A stretch of DNA of 64,000 bases, from positions 1 to 64,000 of the forward strand of contig UBTF01000010.1 in NCBI GenBank assembly GCA_900468285.1, written 5' to 3'. The DNA comes from Hyphomicrobiales bacterium (GTDB taxonomy: Bacteria; Pseudomonadota; Alphaproteobacteria; Rhizobiales; Rhizobiaceae). Positions 56,294 through 64,000 of the stretch are shown in pieces. Under the pieces are notes generated by a model that had not been told where the DNA came from, made no database searches, and worked only from the letters and a program-made list of their open reading frames with translations. A program made the translations under genes and the position numbers. How positions within the stretch are numbered: position 1 is the stretch's first letter; each line of letters starts with the position of its first letter.

Positions 56294-57601
56294 TTGAGCG
56301 ATACGGCCTATATTACCGACATCGCGTATCTCCCGCGCTTCCACAGGGAGCACTCCCCCGCCTGGCTTGTCGCAACGTTGACAGCCTTGGGGTTGGCTTC
56401 GCCACCGGTCCGCGGCGCACGCTGGTGTGAGATCGGTTGCGGCGATGGTTTTGGCGCCTGCCTGCTTGCCGCCGCCAATCCTGATACGCATTTCACCGGT
56501 ATTGACATCAATCCTGTGCATATCGACGCTGCGCGCCAGCTGGCATCGGAAACGAGGCTTGTTAACATCGAGTTTCATCTGCTGGATATTGGCCGTGATC
56601 AGCGAAAAGCCGCACCGTTTGAATTCATTATTGCCCATGGGATTTATTCATGGGTTGCGCCACAGACCCGCGACGCGATCATGCGCTTCGCGGCGCAATC
56701 GATCGCACCGAGAGGTGTGTTCTATCTCCACTACATGACACAGCCGGGTGCTGCGCCTTTCGCCCTTTTCCAGAGCATTTTCCGCCAGATGGTGGCTGCA
56801 GAAAACGGGCATATGGAACGCGGGATTAAAGCCGGGCTCAATCTTCTCGCAAAGCTCAAGGCGGCGAATGCCGGTTTTTTCGTCGCTCACCCCGCCGCCG
56901 CTTCGACGCTGGATCATCTCGTCAAGGAAGAACCGGCCTATATCGCCCACGAATATCTCAATGATCATTTTGCCGCGTTGCACGTTGCGGAGGTGATGAA
57001 GACGGCCTGGGATGCCGGATTGCGTCTCGCCGGCAGCGCGACGCCGATCGAAAATATCGACGCGCTGTCCGTTCCCGGGAGCGTCATGCCAATCCTGCAG
57101 GATATAACAGACGGCGCTTTGCGGGAAACGCTGAAGGATGCGGCAAGAAACCAGTCGCTGCGTCGTGATCTTTACATGCGCGAACCGAGGCCTTTGGATC
57201 CTGCAACCCATACGGCCGCATTGAACGATATGGTTTTTGGGCTGCTGCCTGGCGTGCCGGTTTCGGACACGTGGAGGATCGACACCCGCATCGGCCCGAT
57301 CGAACTGCCAGCCGCCTATGTTGCGCCGATACTTTCGAGCTTGTCAAAGAAGCCAGCATCATTTGCGCAATTGCAGCATGCCGGGCCGAGCCCGGTGCCA
57401 ACAGGACTTCTGAACCAGATACTGCACGCGCTCATGGGCGCAGGGATGGTTCACCCCTTGCCAGGCACGAACGCCGATACTACGGCCTGCGATCGATTGA
57501 ATGCCATTCTGGCCGAGAGGATCCGCACCGGAACGAAGGTCCCGGCTTTTGCCGCACTGGAGTTTGGTTCCGGCTTGCCATTGAAGCTAACCCAGCAGTA
57601 A
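56294..57601 (+). CDS. Class I SAM-dependent methyltransferase with regulatory domain
   Basis: About 435 residues. Motif I is WCEIGCGDGFGACLLAAANP, then FTGIDINPVHIDAARQLA and FEFIIAHGIYSWV, giving a Rossmann methyltransferase over the first 200 residues. The rest resembles the methyltransferase regulatory domain seen in the same family. The TTG at 56294 is the best start: AGGAG lies 6 bases upstream, whereas the ATG at 56246 is inside the terminator hairpin. The substrate is unknown; its place between receptor and siderophore importer suggests siderophore or metal metabolism. Confidence 0.8.
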   Translation: MSDTAYITDIAYLPRFHREHSPAWLVATLTALGLASPPVRGARWCEIGCGDGFGACLLAAANPDTHFTGIDINPVHIDAARQLASETRLVNIEFHLLDIGRDQRKAAPFEFIIAHGIYSWVAPQTRDAIMRFAAQSIAPRGVFYLHYMTQPGAAPFALFQSIFRQMVAAENGHMERGIKAGLNLLAKLKAANAGFFVAHPAAASTLDHLVKEEPAYIAHEYLNDHFAALHVAEVMKTAWDAGLRLAGSATPIENIDALSVPGSVMPILQDITDGALRETLKDAARNQSLRRDLYMREPRPLDPATHTAALNDMVFGLLPGVPVSDTWRIDTRIGPIELPAAYVAPILSSLSKKPASFAQLQHAGPSPVPTGLLNQILHALMGAGMVHPLPGTNADTTACDRLNAILAERIRTGTKVPAFAALEFGSGLPLKLTQQ

Positions 57602-57613
57602 ACCGGCACCGAC

Positions 57614-59662
57614 CTATTTTGACAGAGTGAGGGCGCGGTCGCGAGCTGCTGCAAAACCGTTCAAATCTGCCCGGAACGCGACAGCTTTCTTATTGTCGGG
57701 GCTTGTTGCGATAAGGCGAAGCTCGGTTCCCATGCGCAGTTTCTGCAGGAGATCCTGCTCGATGACGGCTGCGGCGTGGCAGCCGTATTCGCTGCATCCC
57801 TGGATCGACAGAGAGGTGACCGGAGTCCCCTGATCGACGGCGATCTTTACGCCGTTTGCAATATCGATGCTGAAGGGAAGGGTAATGACCGCCTGGACAC
57901 GGCTGGCATTAACCGGTGTCAATTCAATAGATGCGTCCTGGCTTGTACCTTCGAGCGTTAGCGGTTGTCCGATGACGCAAACTCTCTTCATGTTGATGAC
58001 GCCACAGGTGAGTTGCCAGCTGCCATATGTTTCGCTGACCTGACTGTTTCCTTTGGAAGTGCCGGGGCCATTCGGCCTTGCGTCCTTTTCCTGCGCCGAT
58101 GCCATGTCAGGCAGTAGGGCAACAGCAAGCGTTGACAGGAGAGCCATAACAGGTGCGATCTTGCCGATGCGGGCGGTTCGATGCTCCATTTTCCCAATTC
58201 GCCGGGGATTGCGTCTTGCCCAGAGATCGGAGGCTTTTGTCAGGCAATCCTCGAACTTTGCATCCACCTTGGCGGAAAGGGAGAAGAGGGCGGTTGCTGC
58301 CGTGTGAAGTATCACCGCCTCGGCCTTTTGATCACGCGCAGCACCCGACCAAACGGCACGCCAGTATTCGCGCTGGCTGAGCATGCCGGTCGTGCCTGCA
58401 CGGCCCGTTCGGACGGCAGGCACAACGGTATCGACAGTCTGGCCCGAGGCAAGACGGAATATCTTGACTGCCTTGTCGGGAGTCAGTTCGGCGATATCGC
58501 GCGTAGAGCCGATAACCGCGATGTTCTCCAATTTAAGCTCACGTGCCGCATCGCGATAAAGATCGCGTCGTGAGGCTTGTGATGCACCAACGATCGAAGC
58601 AGGGGCGATGAGTGGATTGATCAGGTTGACGGCGGCGTTGAGTGGATTGCGCATTTGTAACAGGGGGTAAAGTGCCAGCAGGCTCTGGACTTGTGGGGCG
58701 ATCGCACCGATCGGCATATAGGCGATATTGCCGTTCCGAAACGCTGCCTCGACCTCCTGCACCGACAGGCATACCGGTATGTCGGCGTCACTGCAGGCCG
58801 TTTCCAGCTTGCCGTTATCAGGTCCACCGCCAAAATGGCCGTGCATCAGCACCTTGTAGCCGGCCATGGCGACCAATCGGGCCGAGTGGATAAACCAAGG
58901 CGCGGTCTGCAGGCGTGGTGAAACATAGGCGGGCCAGTCCAGATCTGGCCTGATCGTGTTCCTGGATACACCCTTGATGGAATTCCTTATCCCGTCGGCG
59001 AAACCTGCAAGCTCACCCGCTGTCGGACCGCGATACTGGATCGTCATCAGCAACGCACCGATCTGGATCGGATCGCCCTGGCCTTCAAGGATGATCGACA
59101 CGGCATCGCGTGCTTCATCCATTGTCAGAGGCCGGCTTCGTCCAGGTCCGGGCGCCGTGGTTGCGATATAGCGCGCAAGGCGCCGGTGTGGATCTGCGTT
59201 GTCGCCGATTGCAGCCAGCCGTCGGGCGTTGCAACTTGGTGTGGGAGCAGCATCCAACTGATCGGCAGGAGTGAGCTCCAACGGCAGGGGCGAGATCACC
59301 CCTTTGCCATTCCAGGCGTCACCTGCTGACTGCGTGCCGCGGGCCACCTGTCCGGTTTCGGTCGGCGAAAGCAAAGCGTCCGTCTCGACGCTGAAGGCGC
59401 GGACCCTGAGGCGAAGCGCTTCGGCTAGCGGCGTCGGTCGCATCCCGCGGCCCGTTCTCACAAGAATCGGATCGTTATAATGATCGCGAAGCTCACCCAA
59501 TATACGGCTGACGGCAGAGACCTGCATGTCAAGGCTTGCCGCCGCGGCACTGACGCTGCCTTCGCGCAGAAGTGCATCCAGCGCAATCAGGAGCTTGATC
59601 CGCGACATGCGGGAACCGGCGCCTGCTGTCGTCATCACTGAGCCTTTATCCTTCGCCCCCAT
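57614..59662 (-). CDS. LysR-HTH / TrpD2-like / IalB-like fused reading frame
   Basis: One uninterrupted 682-codon frame with three parts. Residues 19-85 are a LysR-type HTH (LIALDALLREGSVSAAAASL then DMQVSAVSRILGELR). Residues 150-490 resemble the glycosyltransferase family 3 / TrpD2 (anthranilate phosphoribosyltransferase-like) fold (SRPLTMDEARDAVSIILEGQ, MHGHFGGGPDNGKLE, QMRNPLNAAVNLINPL). Residues 492-682 are an invasion-associated locus B (IalB) protein with its own signal-peptide-like start (KIAPVMALLSTLAVALLPDM then ASA) and cysteine-rich QGCSEYGCHAAAVIEQDLL. An internal ATG at 58189 could start IalB separately. It is either a true membrane-spanning fusion or two genes joined by loss of a stop. 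Divergent from the siderophore importer. Confidence 0.75.
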   Translation of the reverse strand: MGAKDKGSVMTTAGAGSRMSRIKLLIALDALLREGSVSAAAASLDMQVSAVSRILGELRDHYNDPILVRTGRGMRPTPLAEALRLRVRAFSVETDALLSPTETGQVARGTQSAGDAWNGKGVISPLPLELTPADQLDAAPTPSCNARRLAAIGDNADPHRRLARYIATTAPGPGRSRPLTMDEARDAVSIILEGQGDPIQIGALLMTIQYRGPTAGELAGFADGIRNSIKGVSRNTIRPDLDWPAYVSPRLQTAPWFIHSARLVAMAGYKVLMHGHFGGGPDNGKLETACSDADIPVCLSVQEVEAAFRNGNIAYMPIGAIAPQVQSLLALYPLLQMRNPLNAAVNLINPLIAPASIVGASQASRRDLYRDAARELKLENIAVIGSTRDIAELTPDKAVKIFRLASGQTVDTVVPAVRTGRAGTTGMLSQREYWRAVWSGAARDQKAEAVILHTAATALFSLSAKVDAKFEDCLTKASDLWARRNPRRIGKMEHRTARIGKIAPVMALLSTLAVALLPDMASAQEKDARPNGPGTSKGNSQVSETYGSWQLTCGVINMKRVCVIGQPLTLEGTSQDASIELTPVNASRVQAVITLPFSIDIANGVKIAVDQGTPVTSLSIQGCSEYGCHAAAVIEQDLLQKLRMGTELRLIATSPDNKKAVAFRADLNGFAAARDRALTLSK

Positions 59663-59704
59663 TCATCACCTCTCGTAACAAACGCCAAATTGCAGCTACG
59701 GCAA

Positions 59705-59721
59705 ATTAGAATAATTCAAAA
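59705..59721. promoter_or_regulatory. Irr-box-like site before the siderophore binding protein
   Basis: ATTAGAATAATTCAAAA compared with TTTAGAA-N3-TTCTAAA has two mismatches. It lies in the 170-bp gap between the divergent LysR/IalB gene and the binding-protein gene, so it could control both. Confidence 0.55.
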
Positions 59722-59832
59722 AAAACTTCGTTGACCGTCTGACCGGGTCTACATAACTGTACCCAAACGCTCAACTTAAATAATCGCATCACGACAAATG
59801 TGATTTCTCGCGATGCAGCATAAGGATTGATC

Positions 59833-60759
59833 ATGGCTGTCTTCTCACGCCGTGCCGGTATTACGACACTCGTCGCAGGCATCGTTTCGCTTGTTTTCTC
59901 CGCAGGTACGGTCAACGCGGCCGACATCACCATCCAGCATGCGAGTGGTGAAACCGCTTTCAGCAAAACACCGGTGAAGGTGTTGACCTACGACATCGCA
60001 ACGCTCGACACGCTGACGGCGCTCGGTATCGAGGTTGCCGGGGTGCCCGGTGGCAACAAGCCGGATTATCTTTCGAAATATGCAGGCGATGGGGTCGTCA
60101 ATATTGGGACGCTGTTCGAGCCGGATTACGAAGCTGTTGCTGCAGCGCAACCAGATTTGATTGTCGTGGCCGGTCGCTCACGCGCCAAATATGCGGAACT
60201 TGCAAAGATCGCACCAACCATCGACATGACGATCTCTCCAGAGAATTTCCTCAGCGAAGCCGAACAGAATGTGCGCAAGCTCGGCACGCTTTTCGGAAAA
60301 CAGGAACAGGCTGAAGCGCTTCTGGCAAAACTGTCGGCATCGAGGGCCAAATTGAAGCCGAAGTCCGCAACTGCAGGCAAGTCGCTGCTGGTGCTGACCA
60401 CCGGCGGCAAAATGAGCAGTTATGGCCCAGGCTCGCGTTTCGGAATGCTGTTTTCTGATTATGGCTTCCAGCCGGCGGAAGCGACAGGTGTCAAGGGGAC
60501 GCACGGCAATCCGGCCTCCTATGAATACATCCTGGAAAAGAACCCCGACTGGTTGTTCGTCATCGACCGCGATGCCGCGATTGGCCGCGAAGGCGCAGCA
60601 AGGACGATGCTCGACAACGAGGTTGTCGCGCAAACGACGGCTTGGAAGAACGGCCATGTCGTCTATCTCGACGCGACGTCCTGGTATCTCGTCGGCGGCG
60701 GCATTACCGCCATGCAGCGGACAGTCGACCAGCTGCTTGCGGCCGTCGATAAGAAGTGA
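59833..60759 (+). CDS. Siderophore-binding periplasmic protein (FatB/CeuE-like)
   Basis: About 308 residues, class III binding protein. The signal peptide ends in VFSAGTVNA, before ADITIQHA. The mature part has VKVLTYDIATLDTLTALGIE, YEAVAAAQPDLIVVAGRS and TMLDNEVVAQTTAWKNGHVV, the FatB/CeuE/YclQ pattern for catecholate or hydroxypyridone siderophores. The ATG at 59833 has AAGGA 6 bases upstream. It delivers ferric siderophore to the two permeases downstream. Confidence 0.88.
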   Translation: MAVFSRRAGITTLVAGIVSLVFSAGTVNAADITIQHASGETAFSKTPVKVLTYDIATLDTLTALGIEVAGVPGGNKPDYLSKYAGDGVVNIGTLFEPDYEAVAAAQPDLIVVAGRSRAKYAELAKIAPTIDMTISPENFLSEAEQNVRKLGTLFGKQEQAEALLAKLSASRAKLKPKSATAGKSLLVLTTGGKMSSYGPGSRFGMLFSDYGFQPAEATGVKGTHGNPASYEYILEKNPDWLFVIDRDAAIGREGAARTMLDNEVVAQTTAWKNGHVVYLDATSWYLVGGGITAMQRTVDQLLAAVDKK

Positions 60760-60785
60760 TTGGCGGGTTCACTATCCGTCTGTGC

Positions 60786-60813
60786 AGAGAACCGCGCTAA
60801 AGCGCGGTTCTCT
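60786..60813 (+). terminator. Strong hairpin between binding-protein and permease genes
   Basis: Perfect 12-bp stem AGAGAACCGCGC / GCGCGGTTCTCT with a TAAA loop, then TAGTTG. It sits directly before the permease start. It probably acts as a partial terminator or mRNA stabiliser that makes the binding protein more abundant than the permeases. Confidence 0.75.
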
Positions 60814-60816
60814 TAG

Positions 60817-61797
60817 TTGATAGAGTATCAAGCCGTCGTGAAATCTCTCATCCTTGCATTGCTGCTGATCTTCTTCCTGGCCGCCGTTAGCCTATTCGTC
60901 GGCGTGAGCGCGGTGTCGCCGTGGTCCATTCTGGACGGCACTGCCGACCAACGACAGGTGATGATCCTTCTTGCCAGCCGCGTGCCGCGAACGGCAGCGC
61001 TTGTCCTGGCCGGATCGGGCATGGCGATCGCCGGTACTATTCTGCAGATGTTGGCGCGCAACCGCTTCGTCGAACCGTCTACGACCGGAACGGTGGAATC
61101 CGCCGGGCTCGGTATGCTGGTCGTGCTGCTTTTTGCCCCCGAAATGTCTGTCCTGGCGAAGATGCTGGTTGCCGCAGTCTTTGCGCTTGCTGGCACCGGT
61201 TTATTCCTGGCGGTGCTGCGCGCCATACCATTACGCTCCGTTCTGATGGTGCCGCTGATCGGCATCATGCTGGGAGGCATGATCAGCGCCGTGACGACAT
61301 TCTTCGCCTATCGTTTCGATCTTCTGCAATCGATGGGCGCCTGGGCCAATGGCGATTTTTCAGCCGTTCTTCGCGGGCGTTATGAAACGCTGTGGGTCGC
61401 GTTTGCGCTGACGATTGCGGCATATGTCGTCGCCGACCGTTTCACCGTCGCCGGAATGGGCGAGGAATTTTCGACCAATCTGGGGCTTAATTATCGGCGG
61501 GTCATGGCGATCGGACTGTTCATCGTCTCGACGGTGACGGCAAGCGTGGTAGTGGCCGCCGGTGTCGTGCCGTTCCTCGGCCTTATCGTGCCCAATATCG
61601 TCAGTATGGCGATGGGTGACAACCTGCGCAAAAGCCTGCCTTGGATTGGTCTCTGTGGCGCCGGTTTGATCCTTGCCTGCGATATTGTCGGGCGTACGAT
61701 CAATGCGCCTTTCGAGATACCGGTCGGAACCGTGCTCGGCGTCATCGGTAGCCTGTTCTTCCTCTATCTGCTCTTGAAAAGGCAAAGCCGTGCCTGA
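60817..61797 (+). CDS. Iron-siderophore ABC permease 1 (FecCD family, FatD/CeuB-like)
   Basis: A 326-residue FecCD permease with about nine hydrophobic helices. LILALLLIFFLAAVSLFVGV is TM1; SRVPRTAALVLAGSGMAIAG and VVAAGVVPFLGLIVPNIVSM are the family hallmarks. The start is a TTG at 60817 or a GTG at 60838; the latter gives a more usual N-terminus. Its last 8 bases overlap the next gene. Confidence 0.9.
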   Translation: MIEYQAVVKSLILALLLIFFLAAVSLFVGVSAVSPWSILDGTADQRQVMILLASRVPRTAALVLAGSGMAIAGTILQMLARNRFVEPSTTGTVESAGLGMLVVLLFAPEMSVLAKMLVAAVFALAGTGLFLAVLRAIPLRSVLMVPLIGIMLGGMISAVTTFFAYRFDLLQSMGAWANGDFSAVLRGRYETLWVAFALTIAAYVVADRFTVAGMGEEFSTNLGLNYRRVMAIGLFIVSTVTASVVVAAGVVPFLGLIVPNIVSMAMGDNLRKSLPWIGLCGAGLILACDIVGRTINAPFEIPVGTVLGVIGSLFFLYLLLKRQSRA

Positions 61798-62755
61798 CGA
61801 AATACGCAGAACCTCCCGATTAATCCTCCTATGCCTAGCGGCACTAGCGCTGATAAGCGTTGTGGCGTTCATGACGCTTGGTGCCAAGGGCAGCTGGTCC
61901 TTCGTTTTGAGTTTTCGCGGCACGCGACTGGCGGCGATGCTGATCGTTGCATTTGCGATTGCGGTTTCGACCGTGCTGTTTCAGACGATTACCGGGAACC
62001 GGATACTGACCCCTGCGCTGATGGGTTTCGACGCGCTCTATGTGCTTTTGCAGACGTCCATCGTCTTCCTGTTTGGTGCCGTCACGCTGACCGGGCTAGA
62101 TCCGCGTCTCATGTTCATCGTCGAAGTGGCGATCATGGTAGGGTTTTCGCTCGCGCTCTACCGGCTTCTGTTTGGCACCGGCCGGCATAATGTGCATTTG
62201 ATCGTTCTGATCGGTATCGTGCTGGGCGGGCTGTTCCGCAGTCTGTCTGGCTTTCTACAGAGGATCATCAGTCCCGAAGATTTCATCGTGCTTCAGGACC
62301 GGCTGTTTGCCAGTTTCAACCTAACGGATTCGACGCTGGTCGGCGTGTCCGCGCTTTTGATAGGCTTGGTGACGATCGCTATCTGGCGGATGTTTTCTGT
62401 ATTCGACGTGATGATGCTTGGCCGCGATACGGCGATTGCGCTTGGTGTCGATCACAAGGCGATAACGATGAGGATACTTGTTCTCGTCTCGATTCTGGTG
62501 TCGATCTCGACAGCGCTTCTCGGGCCGGTGACGTTTTTCGGGCTGTTGGTAGCGAACCTTGCCTATATCCTGATGCCCGCCGCGAAACACCGGATCATAT
62601 TGCCTGCCGCGGTTCTGGTGTCGATTATCTGTCTCGTGGGCGGCCAGACAATCCTTGAGCGGGTCTTTGCCTTCGACACGGCTCTTTCAATCATCATCGA
62701 ATTTGCCGGTGGGTTGTTCTTCATTCTGTTTCTTCTGAAAGGTCGCGTTAGATGA
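61790..62755 (+). CDS. Iron-siderophore ABC permease 2 (FecCD family, FatC/CeuC-like)
   Basis: A 321-residue partner permease. It begins at a GTG inside the end of permease 1 and ends overlapping the ATPase start (ATGA). FRGTRLAAMLIVAFAIAVST and GPVTFFGLLVANLAYILM are family segments. It forms the heterodimeric channel with permease 1. Confidence 0.9.
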   Translation: MPDEIRRTSRLILLCLAALALISVVAFMTLGAKGSWSFVLSFRGTRLAAMLIVAFAIAVSTVLFQTITGNRILTPALMGFDALYVLLQTSIVFLFGAVTLTGLDPRLMFIVEVAIMVGFSLALYRLLFGTGRHNVHLIVLIGIVLGGLFRSLSGFLQRIISPEDFIVLQDRLFASFNLTDSTLVGVSALLIGLVTIAIWRMFSVFDVMMLGRDTAIALGVDHKAITMRILVLVSILVSISTALLGPVTFFGLLVANLAYILMPAAKHRIILPAAVLVSIICLVGGQTILERVFAFDTALSIIIEFAGGLFFILFLLKGRVR

Positions 62756-63507
62756 TCGGCATTTCCGGTGTCAGCAAATCTTATGGCCAGACGATTGTCG
62801 TTGATGACGTGTCGCTGACACTGCCGAAAGGCGGTCTTACCTCGATCATAGGGCCGAACGGGGCGGGAAAATCGACGCTGATGTCGATGATCGCGCGGCT
62901 TCTGCCTATCGATCGCGGCACGGTCATGGTCGATGGGCTGGACGTTGCGCTGACTGCGGGCGATGCGCTGGCAAAACGGCTGTCGATCCTCAGGCAGGAC
63001 AATCATCTGGCGGCGCGGCTGACGGTCTTCGATCTCGTTTCCTTCGGGCGTTATCCCTACAGCCGGGGGCGACTGACGGTCGAGGACCAGGGACATATAG
63101 AGCGGGCACTCGCTTATCTGGGATTGGAAGAGCTGAAGCATCGGTTTCTCGACGAGCTCTCCGGCGGCCAGCGGCAACGTGCCTTCGTCGCCATGGTTCT
63201 GGCGCAGGATACTGACTACATGCTGTTCGACGAGCCACTCAACAATCTCGATATCCGACATGCGGTGGCGATGATGAAGCTGTTGCGCGATGCGGCAAAA
63301 GATCTCGGCAAGACGGTGGTCGTTGTGCTACACGACATCAACTTCGCCTCCTGCTATTCCGATCATATCGTCATCATGCGTAAGGGCAGGCTTTTCACAC
63401 AGGGAGAGCCGGAGCAGATCATTCGCGAAGACATCCTCATCGATACCTACGAAACTGACTTCAAGGTGCGTGAGATGGACGGCAATCGCATCGCAACATT
63501 CTATTGA
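62752..63507 (+). CDS. Iron-siderophore ABC ATPase (FatE/CeuD-like)
   Basis: A 251-residue FepC-type ATPase. Walker A GPNGAGKST, Q-loop LRQDNHLAARLT, signature LSGGQRQRAFVAMVLAQD, Walker B YMLFDEPLNNLD, H-loop VVLHDINFA. Coupled by ATGA to permease 2; the last gene of the importer operon. Confidence 0.93.
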   Translation: MIGISGVSKSYGQTIVVDDVSLTLPKGGLTSIIGPNGAGKSTLMSMIARLLPIDRGTVMVDGLDVALTAGDALAKRLSILRQDNHLAARLTVFDLVSFGRYPYSRGRLTVEDQGHIERALAYLGLEELKHRFLDELSGGQRQRAFVAMVLAQDTDYMLFDEPLNNLDIRHAVAMMKLLRDAAKDLGKTVVVVLHDINFASCYSDHIVIMRKGRLFTQGEPEQIIREDILIDTYETDFKVREMDGNRIATFY

Positions 63508-63889
63508 GAGCCGATCAAAACCTGCGTAGGCGACCACGTTTTCTATGTCGCTGTTTGAGGCCGATCGGAGCCCCCTGAACGTCCTGTTGATTTGATAGGA
63601 TCTGTCACATCACGGTTTACGGAAAAACAGATTACTGGAGTATTGAAGGGGTGGGAGGCGGGTGCGAGGCAACGCGATCCTTTAGGCTATCGCTGCAAAA
63701 AATCGGGGATGCCCGATGGGAAGCAACGTTGGGTGCGGGGTCCCGTCGTTTGAACATGCGATATTGCAGCGTGCGGCCTGACGATGCGGCCAGATTGAAA
63801 AAATCAGGACTCTCTCTAAAGGAAAGACTGGCCATGGGCCTATCGCATCCTGCGCAGTTATACGAATTGGGCATTCCCTCTTCTTGAGA
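63508..63889. other. Intergenic region
   Basis: About 380 bp. Overlapping open frames occur on both strands (63651-63887 +, 63632-63874 -); neither has a recognisable product, and I call neither. Confidence 0.35.
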
Positions 63890-64000
63890 TTACCGATCAG
63901 TCCACCCGTCCAGCGTTACATCAAAAGTCTGCTGGGCTATGATTTGCGTTGTTTCCGGAGTGGCGATCTGCGACTTACCAGACTCCATCCTATCCATCAA
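63890..64000 (-). CDS. C-terminal end of an unidentified gene (partial)
   Basis: Thirty-six codons open from the window edge to a TAA at 63890-63892, with contents such as MDRMESGKSQIA and QTFDVTLDGWTDR. It may be the end of a minus-strand gene that starts outside the window. Too short to identify. Confidence 0.4.
   Translation of the reverse strand: MMDRMESGKSQIATPETTQIIAQQTFDVTLDGWTDR

Noticed and set aside
63632..63887. Overlapping frames on both strands near the right edge
   Set aside because: Neither has a recognisable product or ribosome site, and they cannot both be real.

Overview
The window looks like a Rhizobiaceae chromosome (Agrobacterium/Rhizobium type). I infer this from an initiator tRNA (fMet) sequence, Irr-type iron control elements in front of iron-uptake genes, and the gene families on the right half. 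It splits into two parts: an integrated genomic island (about 19-33931) and ordinary-looking chromosomal genes (33932-64000).

The island is bounded by an 18-bp direct repeat of the 3' end of tRNA-fMet, at 1-18 and 33914-33931. The right copy is a 57-bp tRNA fragment lying 17 bp after a tyrosine integrase gene, which itself overlaps an excisionase-like HTH gene. A decayed second copy of the left end, including the tRNA-like CCTGCCCCC core, lies at about 10965-11125, so the island seems to be two elements in tandem. The cargo is almost entirely conflict/defense genes: a PD-(D/E)XK-like protein; a UG/Abi-type reverse transcriptase with a SLATT-like 2TM partner; a Schlafen AlbA_2 protein; a caspase fused to a Ski2-like helicase; a large SIR2 protein; a graspetide (omega-ester RiPP) operon of precursor, ATP-grasp ligase and membrane protein; a GmrSD-type (DUF262/DUF1524) restriction protein; a TerY-P triad (vWA, PP2C, kinase; like YegL-YegK-YegI); a DUF4238 protein; and a soluble FtsH-like AAA/M41 protease with a small partner, divergent from a double-HTH regulator over a 20-bp-periodic repeat array. 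Several decayed genes (an SDR, a DUF4435-like TOPRIM fragment, a frameshifted exported protein) lie between them.

Right of the island are two fragments of a serine recombinase C-terminus, suggesting the tRNA locus has been used by other elements. Next comes a ROK regulator divergent from an ABC sugar/phosphodiester importer, with a glycerophosphodiesterase and a metallophosphoesterase at the end of the operon. Then follow a broken GntR regulator, a chemotaxis receptor, a YihY/BrkB membrane protein, a LysR regulator divergent from an SDR + aldo-keto reductase pair, and a cytochrome P450 divergent from its likely TetR repressor.

The last 10 kb is a siderophore uptake locus: a FepA-like TonB receptor, a SAM methyltransferase, an unusual LysR-HTH/TrpD2-like/IalB-like fused reading frame, and a periplasmic binding protein with two permeases and an ATPase. 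Irr-box-like sites precede both the receptor and the binding protein.

The best candidates for something undescribed are the graspetide operon inside a defense island (three-repeat TTKT...E core), the caspase-helicase fusion, the RT-SLATT pair with an out-of-frame proline-rich tail, and the triple-domain LysR/TrpD2/IalB frame.
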